Assembly (NCBI GenBank): GCA_016703065.1
Contig: JADJCU010000002.1
Coordinates: 248,001 to 312,000 of the forward strand
Reading direction: 5' to 3'
Source: a bacterium
Lineage (GTDB): Bacteria; Electryoneota; RPQS01
Length of the DNA: 64,000 nt
Position numbers and translations under genes: made by a program. This document shows positions 1-8,761 of the stretch, piece after piece. Under the pieces are notes generated by a model, which was given only the letters and a program-made list of their open reading frames with translations, was not told the DNA's origin and ran no database searches. Each line of letters starts with the position of its first letter. The stretch's first letter is position 1.

Positions 1-108
1 ACAGAATCTGATAATTTCTATGATTTTAGCCGCAAACGACGGCTGGTAGCCAAGTTGCAAACCTCTAAGCTTTGAGCGCGTGCTCGAAGCTTTTCCTTTC
101 TGAGGGAT

Positions 109-2583
109 ATGCCCAAAAAGACCACTAAGAAGAAGAGCGGTTCGACCAAAACTGCAGCGCCGTCGAAGGCTGCAAAGAAGACCGCGTCGAAAAAATCCGC
201 GCCGAAATCAAGCGCGACCAAGCGTCCCGTTTCCAAGTCGGCATCCAAGGCCGCGAAGAAATCCGGCGGCTCACGAGTCACCCGATCTACAAGCGCGACG
301 GGTCAAGTTGACGTTTCTACTGCGGGCCGCAAATTTGTGATCGTGGAGTCCCCGGCAAAGGCGAGAACGTTGTCGGGCTACCTTGGCCATGACTACGCGG
401 TGGCGGCTTCCGTAGGCCATGTACGCGACCTTCCTGAGAAGAAGCTCGGAGTCGATGTCAAGAAGAACTTCGAACCTGAGTATGTGACGATAGACGGCAA
501 GCAGGATGTGATTACGATGCTGCGCCGGAATGCGCGTGACGCTTCGGAAGTGTTTATCGCGACTGACCCTGACCGTGAAGGTGAAGCGATTGCATTCCAT
601 ATCGCGCACGAAATCGGGCAGGAGTTTGACGGGAAAATCCGTCGTGTGCTTTTCAATGAGATTACGCGCGATGCCGTTAAGAAGGCCTTGGAGAAGCCCG
701 GAAAGATCGACTCGTCAAAGGTCGACGCCCAGCAGGCGAGGCGGGTGTTGGACCGACTTGTGGGCTATCTGGTGTCTCCATTGCTGCAAAAGATCATTGC
801 GCGCGGACTCTCCGCAGGGCGTGTGCAGTCCGTGGCGCTGCGCCTGATTTGCGAACGCGAAGCGGAAATCCGTTCCTTTGTTCCGCAGGAATACTGGACG
901 ATTGCCGCGCTCCTTTCCGCCAATAAGAAAGAGACTTTCGAGGCGCGGCTTTCGAAGATCGAAGGCAAGAAGGCCGAAGTGCCGGACGAGAAGTCCGCCA
1001 AGAAGATCGTGAAGGAATGTTCGGGCAAGGCGTTTGCGCTGACGGACTTGAAGGCTCGCCCGACCAAGTCTTCGCCGTCGGCTCCCTATACTACGTCGAC
1101 GCTGCAGCAGGATGCAGCGCGCCGGCTTGGTTTCTCGAACGACCGGACGATGTCCGCAGCGCAGCAGCTTTACGAAGGAATTGAACTGGGCAAAGACGGC
1201 TCAGTCGGTTTGATTACCTACATGCGTACGGACTCGGTACGTGTTTCGCCGGACGCGATTTCTCACGCCCGCGATTTTATCGGCCAGCGCTACGGCGAGG
1301 AGTATCTTCCTGCACAGCCGCGCGTCTTCAAGACGAAGAACTCCGCGCAAGATGCGCACGAGGCGATCCGTCCGACCGACGTCACCCGCGATCCTGCCTC
1401 AGTGAAGAAGTACCTCAAGGCCGATCAATTCAAACTGTATGAGATCATCTGGAAGCGCTTTGTCGCGTCGCAGACGGAAGACGCGCGCTTTGAAGTGACC
1501 ACAGCGACGTTGACAGTCGGACCGTACGAGTTTCGTGCTGGCGGACGACGCGTCCTGTTCCCCGGCCATCTGCAGGTGCTTGCGGAGGCCGTCGACGATT
1601 CGCCGCGTGATGCGCGCGAGCAGGTCGAGTCCGACATGACCAACGAGCTGCCCGTGCTGAAGGTCGGGAAGGACTACTCTGCGGAGAAGATCACACCGTC
1701 GCAGCATTTTACGGAACCGCCTCCGCGCTTCAATCCGGGCTCGCTGGTCAAGATGCTCGACGAATTGGGTATCGGGCGGCCGAGTACCTACGCTCAGATT
1801 ATCTCCGTGCTCGTGAAACGCAAGTACATTACAAACGAGCAGCGGCGTTTCCAGCCGACGGATCTCGGCGAAGCCGTGAACAAGTTTCTGGTTGAGCAGT
1901 TCCCGGATATTTTCAATGTGTCTTTCACGGCGCAGATGGAAGAAGAGTTGGATTCGATCGAGAACGAAAACGTTGCATGGCAGAGCGTCGTGAAGGACTT
2001 CTACAAACCGTTCTCGACGGACCTTGCCCGTGTCAACGAGAATCGTCAGGAGATCAAGAAGGGAACCCAGGAGACGGTTGAGAAGCCGTGTCCGGACTGC
2101 GGCGGCGAATTGGTGATTAAGTGGGGGAGAGCGGGCAAGTTCATTGCCTGCACGAACTACCCGGAATGCCGTTACACCGAGCCGCTCGAGGCTGAAAAGA
2201 TTCCGGAGTTTCCCGAAACTGCTTGTCCGAAATGCAGCAAACCGATGGCGCCGAAGAAGAGTCGGTTTGGCTGGTTTCTTGGCTGCACCGGTTATCCGGA
2301 CTGCAAGACGATTCTGCCGATGCCGGACCCGAATGCCATTGACTGCCCGCGGCCCGGCTGCGGCGGCAAGATCAGCGCCCGCCGCTCGAAGCGCGGCAAG
2401 GTCTTCTTTGGCTGTTCGAACTATCCGAATTGCGATTTTGTAAGTTGGAATCGACCGATTGCCGAGCAGTGCCCTGAGTGCGGAAACAACTACATGGAGG
2501 AGAAGAACCTGAAGGCAGGTCTCATCCACCAGTGTCCGAAGTGCAAGCACAAGATCGACAAAGAGCCGGCAGCCAAGCCGTAG
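109..2583 (+). CDS. topA: DNA topoisomerase I with Lys-rich N-terminal tail
   Basis: Type IA topoisomerase that relaxes negative supercoils by cutting and passing one strand. The Toprim domain starts near residue 75 (FVIVESPAKA), with the acidic DPDREGEA motif after it. The catalytic Tyr is in GLITYMRTDS. The C-terminus carries four four-Cys zinc ribbons of the CPxC...C..C type, which bind single-stranded DNA. Unusual: residues 2-60 are almost only Lys, Ala, Ser and Thr, like a histone H1 tail. The ATG follows TGAGGG, a fair ribosome-binding site. The 824-residue length suits TopA plus the tail. First gene of the leftmost run; xerC overlaps its 3' end. Confidence 0.97.
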   Translation: MPKKTTKKKSGSTKTAAPSKAAKKTASKKSAPKSSATKRPVSKSASKAAKKSGGSRVTRSTSATGQVDVSTAGRKFVIVESPAKARTLSGYLGHDYAVAASVGHVRDLPEKKLGVDVKKNFEPEYVTIDGKQDVITMLRRNARDASEVFIATDPDREGEAIAFHIAHEIGQEFDGKIRRVLFNEITRDAVKKALEKPGKIDSSKVDAQQARRVLDRLVGYLVSPLLQKIIARGLSAGRVQSVALRLICEREAEIRSFVPQEYWTIAALLSANKKETFEARLSKIEGKKAEVPDEKSAKKIVKECSGKAFALTDLKARPTKSSPSAPYTTSTLQQDAARRLGFSNDRTMSAAQQLYEGIELGKDGSVGLITYMRTDSVRVSPDAISHARDFIGQRYGEEYLPAQPRVFKTKNSAQDAHEAIRPTDVTRDPASVKKYLKADQFKLYEIIWKRFVASQTEDARFEVTTATLTVGPYEFRAGGRRVLFPGHLQVLAEAVDDSPRDAREQVESDMTNELPVLKVGKDYSAEKITPSQHFTEPPPRFNPGSLVKMLDELGIGRPSTYAQIISVLVKRKYITNEQRRFQPTDLGEAVNKFLVEQFPDIFNVSFTAQMEEELDSIENENVAWQSVVKDFYKPFSTDLARVNENRQEIKKGTQETVEKPCPDCGGELVIKWGRAGKFIACTNYPECRYTEPLEAEKIPEFPETACPKCSKPMAPKKSRFGWFLGCTGYPDCKTILPMPDPNAIDCPRPGCGGKISARRSKRGKVFFGCSNYPNCDFVSWNRPIAEQCPECGNNYMEEKNLKAGLIHQCPKCKHKIDKEPAAKP

Positions 2584-3524
2584 GTCTCGAATCACTCGTC
2601 GGCGAATATGTCGCTCACCTCGCGGCACGCCGTCGCTCGACGAATACTCAGACGGCCTACGAGCGTGACCTCGCGCAGGCATTGCAAAGGCTTGAGCAGC
2701 TCTTGAAACGGGTGCCAACGCTTGCAGATTGGCGTTATGAGAATCTGCGGGATGTTATGTACTCGTGGGCGTCCGAAGAGCTTTCCGCATCGTCATTGCA
2801 GCGCAAACGTGCCGTGTTGAGCGACTTCTCTCGCTATCTGCGCGGGCGCGAACTGATCGACAGCAATCCCGTTGCGTTGCTGGATAGTCCGCGCGTCAAG
2901 CGACCGTTGCCCCATTTCTTCTCGGAATCACCATTGGCGAATGTGCTTGACAGCCTGGGTTCGGGCTGGCCGGAAGTGCGGGACCGGGCACTGCTCGAAT
3001 TGCTTTATGGCGGCGGATTGCGCATTTCGGAAGCTCTCGACCTGACGCAGGATCGATTGGATCTTGGGCGCGGCACCGCTCGTGTAATAGGTAAGGGCAA
3101 GAAGGAGCGGGTAATTCCACTCTCGAAGGCGGCGGTTAGTGCTATGTCGGACTACCTAACGGCTCGCACTACAACGTTCCCGGCGCATCCGGAAGGGCCG
3201 TTGTGGCTTTCAGACCGGGGTTTGCCATTGACCCGCTTTCGTGCTGCAAAAATCATCAAGTTTCGCTTGGGGGGACTGATGGCAGAGGCCAGTCCACACA
3301 AGCTAAGACATAGTTATGCTACGCACTTACTGGCCCATGGCGCGGAGCTAAGTGCGGTACAGGAATTGCTCGGTCATGAATCTGTTCGGACAACCGAACG
3401 CTATACGCACGTTACGACCCGGCGGCTGCGCGAGGCCTATACTATGGCTCATCCGCACGCTGACGGGGCAAAACCCCATGACGCAAACGGCGGGGAGGAT
3501 CCCGCCCAAAGGACGGAGCCATGA
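2541..3524 (+). CDS. xerC: Tyrosine recombinase XerC/XerD
   Basis: Site-specific tyrosine recombinase that resolves chromosome dimers at dif. An N-terminal SAM-like DNA-binding domain (about residues 15-105) is followed by the catalytic domain. Catalytic Arg is in GGLRISEAL, Lys in GKGKKERVIP, the HxxR in HKLRHSY, the His in LLGHES and the nucleophile Tyr in ERYTHV. The start is unsure: no ATG lies near the conserved N-terminus, so the gene must begin inside topA. GTG at 2541 is chosen; GTG at 2532 or 2478 is also possible. Whether this is XerC or XerD cannot be told from the sequence; topA-xerC adjacency favours XerC. Its stop overlaps the hpf start as ATGA. Confidence 0.9.
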   Translation: MQAQDRQRAGSQAVGLESLVGEYVAHLAARRRSTNTQTAYERDLAQALQRLEQLLKRVPTLADWRYENLRDVMYSWASEELSASSLQRKRAVLSDFSRYLRGRELIDSNPVALLDSPRVKRPLPHFFSESPLANVLDSLGSGWPEVRDRALLELLYGGGLRISEALDLTQDRLDLGRGTARVIGKGKKERVIPLSKAAVSAMSDYLTARTTTFPAHPEGPLWLSDRGLPLTRFRAAKIIKFRLGGLMAEASPHKLRHSYATHLLAHGAELSAVQELLGHESVRTTERYTHVTTRRLREAYTMAHPHADGAKPHDANGGEDPAQRTEP

Positions 3525-3811
3525 GAACCCAGATCACCGCAGTTCATTTCAATGCGACCGACAGTTTGAAGGAGTTTGCCGAAACCGAATTACAGCGATT
3601 GAAAAAGTTTGCGGATGGCATTCTGAATTGCGAAGTCGAGTTTTCGTTCAACAAACAAGAGAAGAAAGCTAACATACATATAAGCGTGGACGGAACCGTT
3701 CTGAACGCGTCCGCCGTGACCGAAGATTTCCGCAAGTCAACCGTTCTGGCCGTGGATAAGCTCGAAGCTCAGGTTAAGAAGCTCAAGACGAAACAACACG
3801 CCCGCCACTAA
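3521..3811 (+). CDS. hpf: Ribosome hibernation-promoting factor, short form
   Basis: Small protein (96 residues) of the HPF/YfiA family that binds the decoding region of resting 30S subunits and silences ribosomes in stationary phase. The N-terminus matches the family pattern of an ITAVHFNATDSL strand then a helix, and the C-terminus is Lys-rich (AQVKKLKTKQH). It lacks the extra C-terminal dimerisation domain of long HPF. It overlaps xerC by four bases and is followed by hprK and PTS proteins, an arrangement like the rpoN-hpf-ptsN-hprK region of proteobacteria. Confidence 0.93.
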   Translation: MRTQITAVHFNATDSLKEFAETELQRLKKFADGILNCEVEFSFNKQEKKANIHISVDGTVLNASAVTEDFRKSTVLAVDKLEAQVKKLKTKQHARH

Positions 3812-3825
3812 TTCATAGGCGACAC

Positions 3826-4797
3826 ATGACCGAGCGGCTGCAGGTTAGCGCATTTTACCAAGAAGTTCAAAGTCGACTTAAGCTCAAGCTCCGCAATAGT
3901 CCGCGGGGCTTGACGCGTGAGATTACGCAGAAGGAAGTCCATCGACCTGGGCTTGCGCTAGCGGGCTTCATTGAACTATTCACATTTGATCGCGTGCAGA
4001 TTCTCGGCAACACTGAAATCAAGTATCTTCAGTCCCTTTCCGACGAGAATCGTCGTAAATCGCTGACGCGGCTCTTTGAGTTTGAGATTCCGTGTATGAT
4101 CGTAACCAACGACAACCCGCTCCCGCTCGAGCTTTCGCAGGCGGCTGACGGCGCCGGGGTTGCGATTTTTCGTCGCCGTTGACAACGACGGAAGCGACGC
4201 ACCTGCTTTCCGATTACCTTGATCAGAAGTTTGCGCCGCACGTTACGATTCACGGCCTCGCTGGTGGACGTTTATGGGACGGGCCTGATCTTTACGGGCC
4301 GAAGTGGAATCGGCAAGTCGGAAGTATCGCTCGATCTGGTGGAGCGCGGCCATCGGCTTGTGTCAGACGATATGGTGACCTTGACGCGCACGGCCGAGAA
4401 TGTGTTGATCGGGCACGGCCGCGAGTATCTCAAGCACTACATGGAAATTCGCGGCATCGGGATCATCGATGTTGGCCGCATGTTTGGTGTCCGCGCGATT
4501 CGTCAGCAGAAGCGCGTCGAAACCGAAGTTGAACTGGTTGACTGGCGCCCCGACGTCGACTATGAACGCGTCGGCCTGGACGAGCAGCATAAAGAGTATC
4601 TCGGCGTCAAAATACCGCACGTTGTGCTGCCGATTTTTCCGGGCAAGAACATCACGGTGATTGCCGAAGCCATCGCCTTGAATTTGCATTTGAAAATCTA
4701 CGGTTTCCATCCGGCGCGCGAATTTAGCCGCGCATTGACCGAAGTGATGGAAAGCAAGACGAAACTGCAGTCCTATCTCGAGAAGGACTTTGAATAG
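3826..4797 (+). CDS. hprK: HPr kinase/phosphorylase, two compensating frameshifts
   Basis: Bifunctional serine kinase/phosphorylase acting on HPr (or a paralogue) of the phosphotransferase system. The N-terminal domain is 3826 to about 4170; the kinase domain has a P-loop GRSGIGKS near residue 158, the VSDDMV motif and the family signature MEIRGIGIIDV. As given, the frame breaks twice: one base is missing near the T run at 4166-4170 (resumes as SSPLTTTEA) and one extra base is present near 4254-4257 (resumes as SLVDVYG). The two cancel, giving 323 residues, normal for the family. The active-site motifs are all intact, so sequence error is likelier than decay. Confidence 0.9.
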
Positions 4798-4803
4798 ACC
4801 GGT

Positions 4804-5181
4804 ATGATTCGCGGCGTTTTGGTAACTCACGGCTCGCTCGGGCAGTCGCTGCATGACGCGGCGTTTTCCGTACTTGGACCTCAGGAAGGCGTGACGGTAG
4901 TTTCAAACTCCGGGTTATCGCTTGAGCAGATTCAGGAAAACGTACGGAATGTTATGACGGGCGACTCGACGCTGATCATGGTCGACCTCTGCGGCGGCTC
5001 TCCGTTCATGGCCTGCTGTTCGCTGACCGGACTGACTGCGCATTATGCGGTCGTCTCGGGAATCAACCTGCCGATGCTGCTCTCGTTTTTCACTAAGCGC
5101 GACCAACTTACCCTTGCCGAACTTGCCGAGACGGTTGCCCGCGACGCCGTGCGCGGCATTCAGTCTCGACCTCCTGTATGA
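4804..5181 (+). CDS. PTS system mannose/fructose-type EIIA
   Basis: Stand-alone EIIA domain of the mannose family (125 residues). The phosphoryl-accepting His is His9 in LVTHGSLG, and the glycine-rich CGGSPFMACC loop matches the family. It would take phosphate from HPr and pass it to EIIB. It sits six bases after hprK and overlaps the EIIB gene by four bases, so the three are co-expressed. No EIIC or EIID membrane gene, HPr or enzyme I follows within the window, which suggests a regulatory role over sugar transport. Confidence 0.9.
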   Translation: MIRGVLVTHGSLGQSLHDAAFSVLGPQEGVTVVSNSGLSLEQIQENVRNVMTGDSTLIMVDLCGGSPFMACCSLTGLTAHYAVVSGINLPMLLSFFTKRDQLTLAELAETVARDAVRGIQSRPPV

Positions 5182-5675
5182 TCTCATTTCCTTGGCGTCG
5201 CAAGAAACTTGCGTATCCGATCGTCCGGATCGACGATCGCCTCCTGCATGGTCAAGTAGTTGTCGGCTGGGCCAACGCACTCGGGCTGGACTATCTGATC
5301 GTCGCCAACGACCGCGTGGCCGAGAATCCGGGCCTTGTTGCTGCGCTGAAAGCCGGCGCGGCGGAGGGAACAACGGTGGATGTCTTACCACTCGAGGACG
5401 CGATTCCCGGTCTGATATCAGGAGCCTATGCACAACGCAAATCGATGGTGGTTCTCGAAAGCCCGGGCGATGCACTCAAACTACTGCACAAAGGTGTGAC
5501 CTTGAAAGCGCTCCACGTCGGCGGGCTGCACTTCCGTGAGGGCAGTGAAGAGCTGCTGCCTTACGTCTTTCTCTCCAACTGGGACCGCATGGCGCTCGGC
5601 GAAATGCTGACGCGCGGTGTGCGCATAACCTGCCAGGATCTTCCTTCCACCTCACCGGTGGTTTATCGCGGTTAA
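5178..5675 (+). CDS. PTS system mannose/sorbose-type EIIB
   Basis: Stand-alone EIIB domain of the mannose/sorbose family (165 residues). The phosphorylated His is His24 in the signature RIDDRLLHGQV. The rest of the fold follows the family (LDYLIVAND, LHVGGLHFR). It overlaps the EIIA gene by four bases and ends four bases before the MCE gene. Without EIIC/EIID partners nearby its target is unknown; with hprK upstream it probably belongs to a signalling PTS. Confidence 0.9.
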   Translation: MISFPWRRKKLAYPIVRIDDRLLHGQVVVGWANALGLDYLIVANDRVAENPGLVAALKAGAAEGTTVDVLPLEDAIPGLISGAYAQRKSMVVLESPGDALKLLHKGVTLKALHVGGLHFREGSEELLPYVFLSNWDRMALGEMLTRGVRITCQDLPSTSPVVYRG

Positions 5676-5679
5676 CTGA

Positions 5680-6564
5680 ATGAAAAAAGAAATTAAGGTC
5701 GGCGGCACCCTGCTGCTCTCCCTTGTAATATTGATCGGCGGCATCATGTGGGGGAAGGGCCTCCGCCTGAATGCGAAACGCTATCCGGTCACCGTGATGT
5801 TTCTGAACACCGGGGGACTTGAAAACGGCGCAAACGTGCTTGCCAACGGCGTGCTAAAGGGCAGTGTCAAACGAATTGAGTTCTTTGACGGCTATGTAAG
5901 AGTTACAGCCTCGATTGATGAAGACGTCGTTATCTACTCCGACTATATCGTGACCATCGAGTCGCCGACGGTCATGGCAGGGCAGGCGTTATCGGTCTAC
6001 ACAGGCACGACGCAGCCGCGCGCGGATCTCACTATGCCTCTTAAGGGCACGGATCCGATGGGCATGTCGACGATGATGGGCAAGATTCAGGATTTTGGCA
6101 CGCGCATCGAGACCACGCTGAACAATCTGGATTCACTCCTGATTGACGCGCACAGGGTGCTGGGAGACACATCCAATCAGGCCAACCTGAACAAGTTGAT
6201 GACCAACGCGGCGGAAGTTGCCGAAACAAGCAATGAGATGCTCGCGGCCAATCGCAAACTCCTGGAAGCGTCGCTTGCTGATCTGCGGGCTTCCATGGCC
6301 TCCGCGCGGGAGTTGACAGACAAACTGAACAATAGCTCCGGCGGCACATTGGCTTCGATCGACTCCGCGATGGTTTCGCTCACCGGAACATCCAACGAAG
6401 TGCGCGACTTGATCGCACGGATGAATTCGGGCGAAGGCACAATGGGCAAGCTGCTCACGGATGACGAATTGTACAATCGCCTGAACGAAACTCTAATCGA
6501 AGTTGATTCGCTTTCCCATGAACTGCGCACTAACGGGATGCGCCAGAAGATTGTTTTCTTTTAG
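5680..6564 (+). CDS. MCE (MlaD-like) family lipid-transport protein
   Basis: 294 residues with an N-terminal membrane anchor (LLLSLVILIGGIMWG) and one MCE domain at about residues 30-120 (TGGLENGANVLANGVLKG). A long helical, probably coiled-coil periplasmic segment follows to the end. MCE proteins form hexameric rings that shuttle phospholipids between inner and outer membranes. The partner genes mlaE and mlaF are not in the window. Intact frame. It lies between the PTS EIIB gene and adenine deaminase, which gives no further hint of function. Confidence 0.85.
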   Translation: MKKEIKVGGTLLLSLVILIGGIMWGKGLRLNAKRYPVTVMFLNTGGLENGANVLANGVLKGSVKRIEFFDGYVRVTASIDEDVVIYSDYIVTIESPTVMAGQALSVYTGTTQPRADLTMPLKGTDPMGMSTMMGKIQDFGTRIETTLNNLDSLLIDAHRVLGDTSNQANLNKLMTNAAEVAETSNEMLAANRKLLEASLADLRASMASARELTDKLNNSSGGTLASIDSAMVSLTGTSNEVRDLIARMNSGEGTMGKLLTDDELYNRLNETLIEVDSLSHELRTNGMRQKIVFF

Positions 6565-6580
6565 CCGATGACCGAACAAC

Positions 6581-8318
6581 GTGGATATTCAAGCTAAACA
6601 GCGACTCCTCGAGGTAGCTCGAGGCGACAAGCCTGCTGACCTGGTTCTTCGTAACGCCCGCCTGATCAACACTTTCTCCTACGAGATTGAAGAGGCGGGC
6701 GTCGCCGTTTTCGAGGGGCGGATCGCGGGCATCGGCGACTATGCCGCTCGCGAGACAATCGACCTCGGCGGACGATTGCTCGCGCCTGCTCTGCTCGATG
6801 GGCACATACATATTGAGTCGACGCTCTTGACTCCACCGGAATTTGCCCGGGCGGTCGTGCCGTTCGGCACAGGCGGCGTTTTTTGCGATCCGCATGAGAT
6901 TGCCAACGTGCTCGGTGCGCGAGGGATACAATTCATGCTGGACAGCTCTGAGAATCTCCCGCTGAATATCTGGGTGATGATTCCATCGTGCGTACCAGCG
7001 ACACATATGGAGACCGCAGGCGCTGTGATGGAAGCCGCAGACATGGCTCCGTTTCTAACGCAGCCCCGAGTTCGCGGCATCGCCGAGGTGATGAACTTCC
7101 CGGAGTGATTCTTGGCCTGGCGCCTGTGCTCGAGAAAGTGCAGCTTGGTTGCGGACGGCCGGTGGATGGGCACGCTCCCGGTGTAACCGGCAATTGGCTG
7201 AATGCGTATGCGGCTGCGGGAATCGGGACGGATCACGAGAGCACGTCGTTTGAAGAGGCACGCGAGAAACTGCGGCGCGGCATGGCGGTGTTCATCCGCG
7301 AAGGGTCAACCGCGAAGAATCTCGACGCGCTCTTGCCGCTCGTGAAGCGGGAAACCGCACAGCATTTCGCGTTTGTTTCCGACGATCGCCATGCGGATGA
7401 ACTCCTGCTCGAGGGACACATGAACGCGACGCTGCGCAAGGCCGTCGGCAAGGGACTTGATCCGATTCTGGCGGTCGCCATGGCAAGCACGCACACAGCG
7501 CGAATGTTTGATGTGCGCGATACCGGCGCAATCGTGCCGGGCCGGTTTGCCGATTTCGTGCTGTTTGAAGACTTGAAGGATTTCAGACCGCTGCGCGTCT
7601 GGCGACGGGGCGTTCAAGTCGCGCGTGACGGAGAGCTACTGGTATCCATCGGCAAAGCTGATGTGAGCAATGTAGTGAATACCGTTCACGTGCCGGAGCT
7701 TTCGCGTTCCGCTCTGTCTGTTCCAGCGACAAAGAAGGCCGTACACGTCATTGACATCGTTCCGGATCAAATCGTGACGACTCGATCTCAGGCTGTCTTG
7801 CCCGTCGAAAATGGTGAGCTTCAGGCAGACCTGACGCAGGACATTGCGAAACTTGTTGTGATTGAACGGCACGGCAAGCGCGGCACGATTGGTAAGGCCT
7901 TCGTGCGCGGATTCGGATTGCGTAGTGGGGCGTTGGCTTCCACAGTGGCTCACGATTCGCACAACATAATTTGCGTCGGGACCAACGACGCCGACATGCT
8001 TGCGGCGGCACGGGCACTTGCCGACGCAGGCGGAGGCTGGGTTGTCGTGCGAGACGGAAGCCATTGGCGCAACTCGCGCTTCCGGTCGCGGGACTCATGT
8101 CCGACCGGTCTGCACGCGAGATCGCTCCGGAGTTAGACGCATTGCATCGAGCCGCTCACGGCTTAGGCTGCAAACTTTCATCGCCGTTTATGGCTCTCTC
8201 ATTTCTCGCCCTGCCTGTTATTCCGAGCCTCAAGCTAACAGATCTCGGCCTTGTCGACGTGGAGAAATTCGCACTATTGGAACTGGGAATTGCCGAAAGT
8301 GACTCTGCTGAGACGTAA
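6581..8318 (+). CDS. ade: Adenine deaminase, broken by two frameshifts
   Basis: Amidohydrolase that converts adenine to hypoxanthine and ammonia in purine salvage. The metal-binding motif LLDGHIHIESTLLTP and FCDPHEIANV are clear, as are TDHE and the C-terminal SFMALSFLALPVIPSLK-like family block (about 8186-8240). Two single-base losses break the frame: near 7100-7104 (MNFPE to GVILGLAP) and near 8060-8062 (VVVRDGS to LAQLALPVAGL). Correcting both gives 579 residues, normal for Ade. The start is a GTG at 6581; an ATG at 6568 is in another frame. The catalytic residues are intact in the pieces. Confidence 0.9.
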
Positions 8319-8342
8319 TATCCGCAATCATCAAGATCCCAA

Positions 8343-8685
8343 ATGCCAAGAGAAATTTGCGAGGATGGATCATACGAAACTGCTGTCGCCCCGAAGCCAG
8401 CTCTGTTGGAAGGGCCGCATCGTCACCTGCCCGGCCAAGACCGCGAGCTTGAGCGATTCCTGGTGCAGAGCACGGGCAAATGGTTCACCTCGTGAGGTAG
8501 CCGCGAGCTTGGGCGTCTCGTCGACCACGGCGCGCACGGCGCTGCGCCGTTTAGACGACTCCGGGTTGCTGACCAGTGAAGGACGGCAGCGCGGTCGCCG
8601 GTACTGTGTTTCGCCACTCTATACCCTTGATTTTCCGTCCAAAAACTCTGATATTAATAGTTTAGGTGAGTTGGGCGATGATTAG
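8343..8685 (+). CDS. Small winged-helix DNA-binding protein, frameshifted
   Basis: Not a named family to me. From ATG 8343 the frame reads about 49 residues ending in STGKWFTS, then a TGA. One extra base near 8490 puts it into the next frame, which continues as REVAASLGVSSTTARTALRRL and ends at 8685. Corrected, it is 113 residues. The second half is a clear helix-turn-helix/wing (REVAASLGVSSTTARTAL, then DSGLLTSEGRQRGRRYCV), as in many small transcription factors and Fic-associated C-termini. It sits between ade and the terminator at 8713, so it may be the last gene of that run. Confidence 0.6.
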
Positions 8686-8712
8686 GGAGGTCGCGGTCAG
8701 TGACTTCTCAAC

Positions 8713-8734
8713 GCCCCGTAACCGGGGCTTTTTT
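8713..8734 (+). terminator. Rho-independent terminator
   Basis: Stem GCCCC (8713-8717), loop GTAACC, stem GGGGC (8724-8728), followed by six T. It closes the topA-to-winged-helix run. Only 27 bases separate it from the hisS start, with no clear promoter between. Confidence 0.85.
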
Positions 8735-8761
8735 ATTTAACAAAAACAATCAGTTAGTATT

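Noticed and set aside
1399..2718. 439-residue open frame on the minus strand opposite topA
   Set aside because: Shadow of topA: Arg/Leu-rich, no recognisable motif, and fully covered by a clear gene on the other strand.
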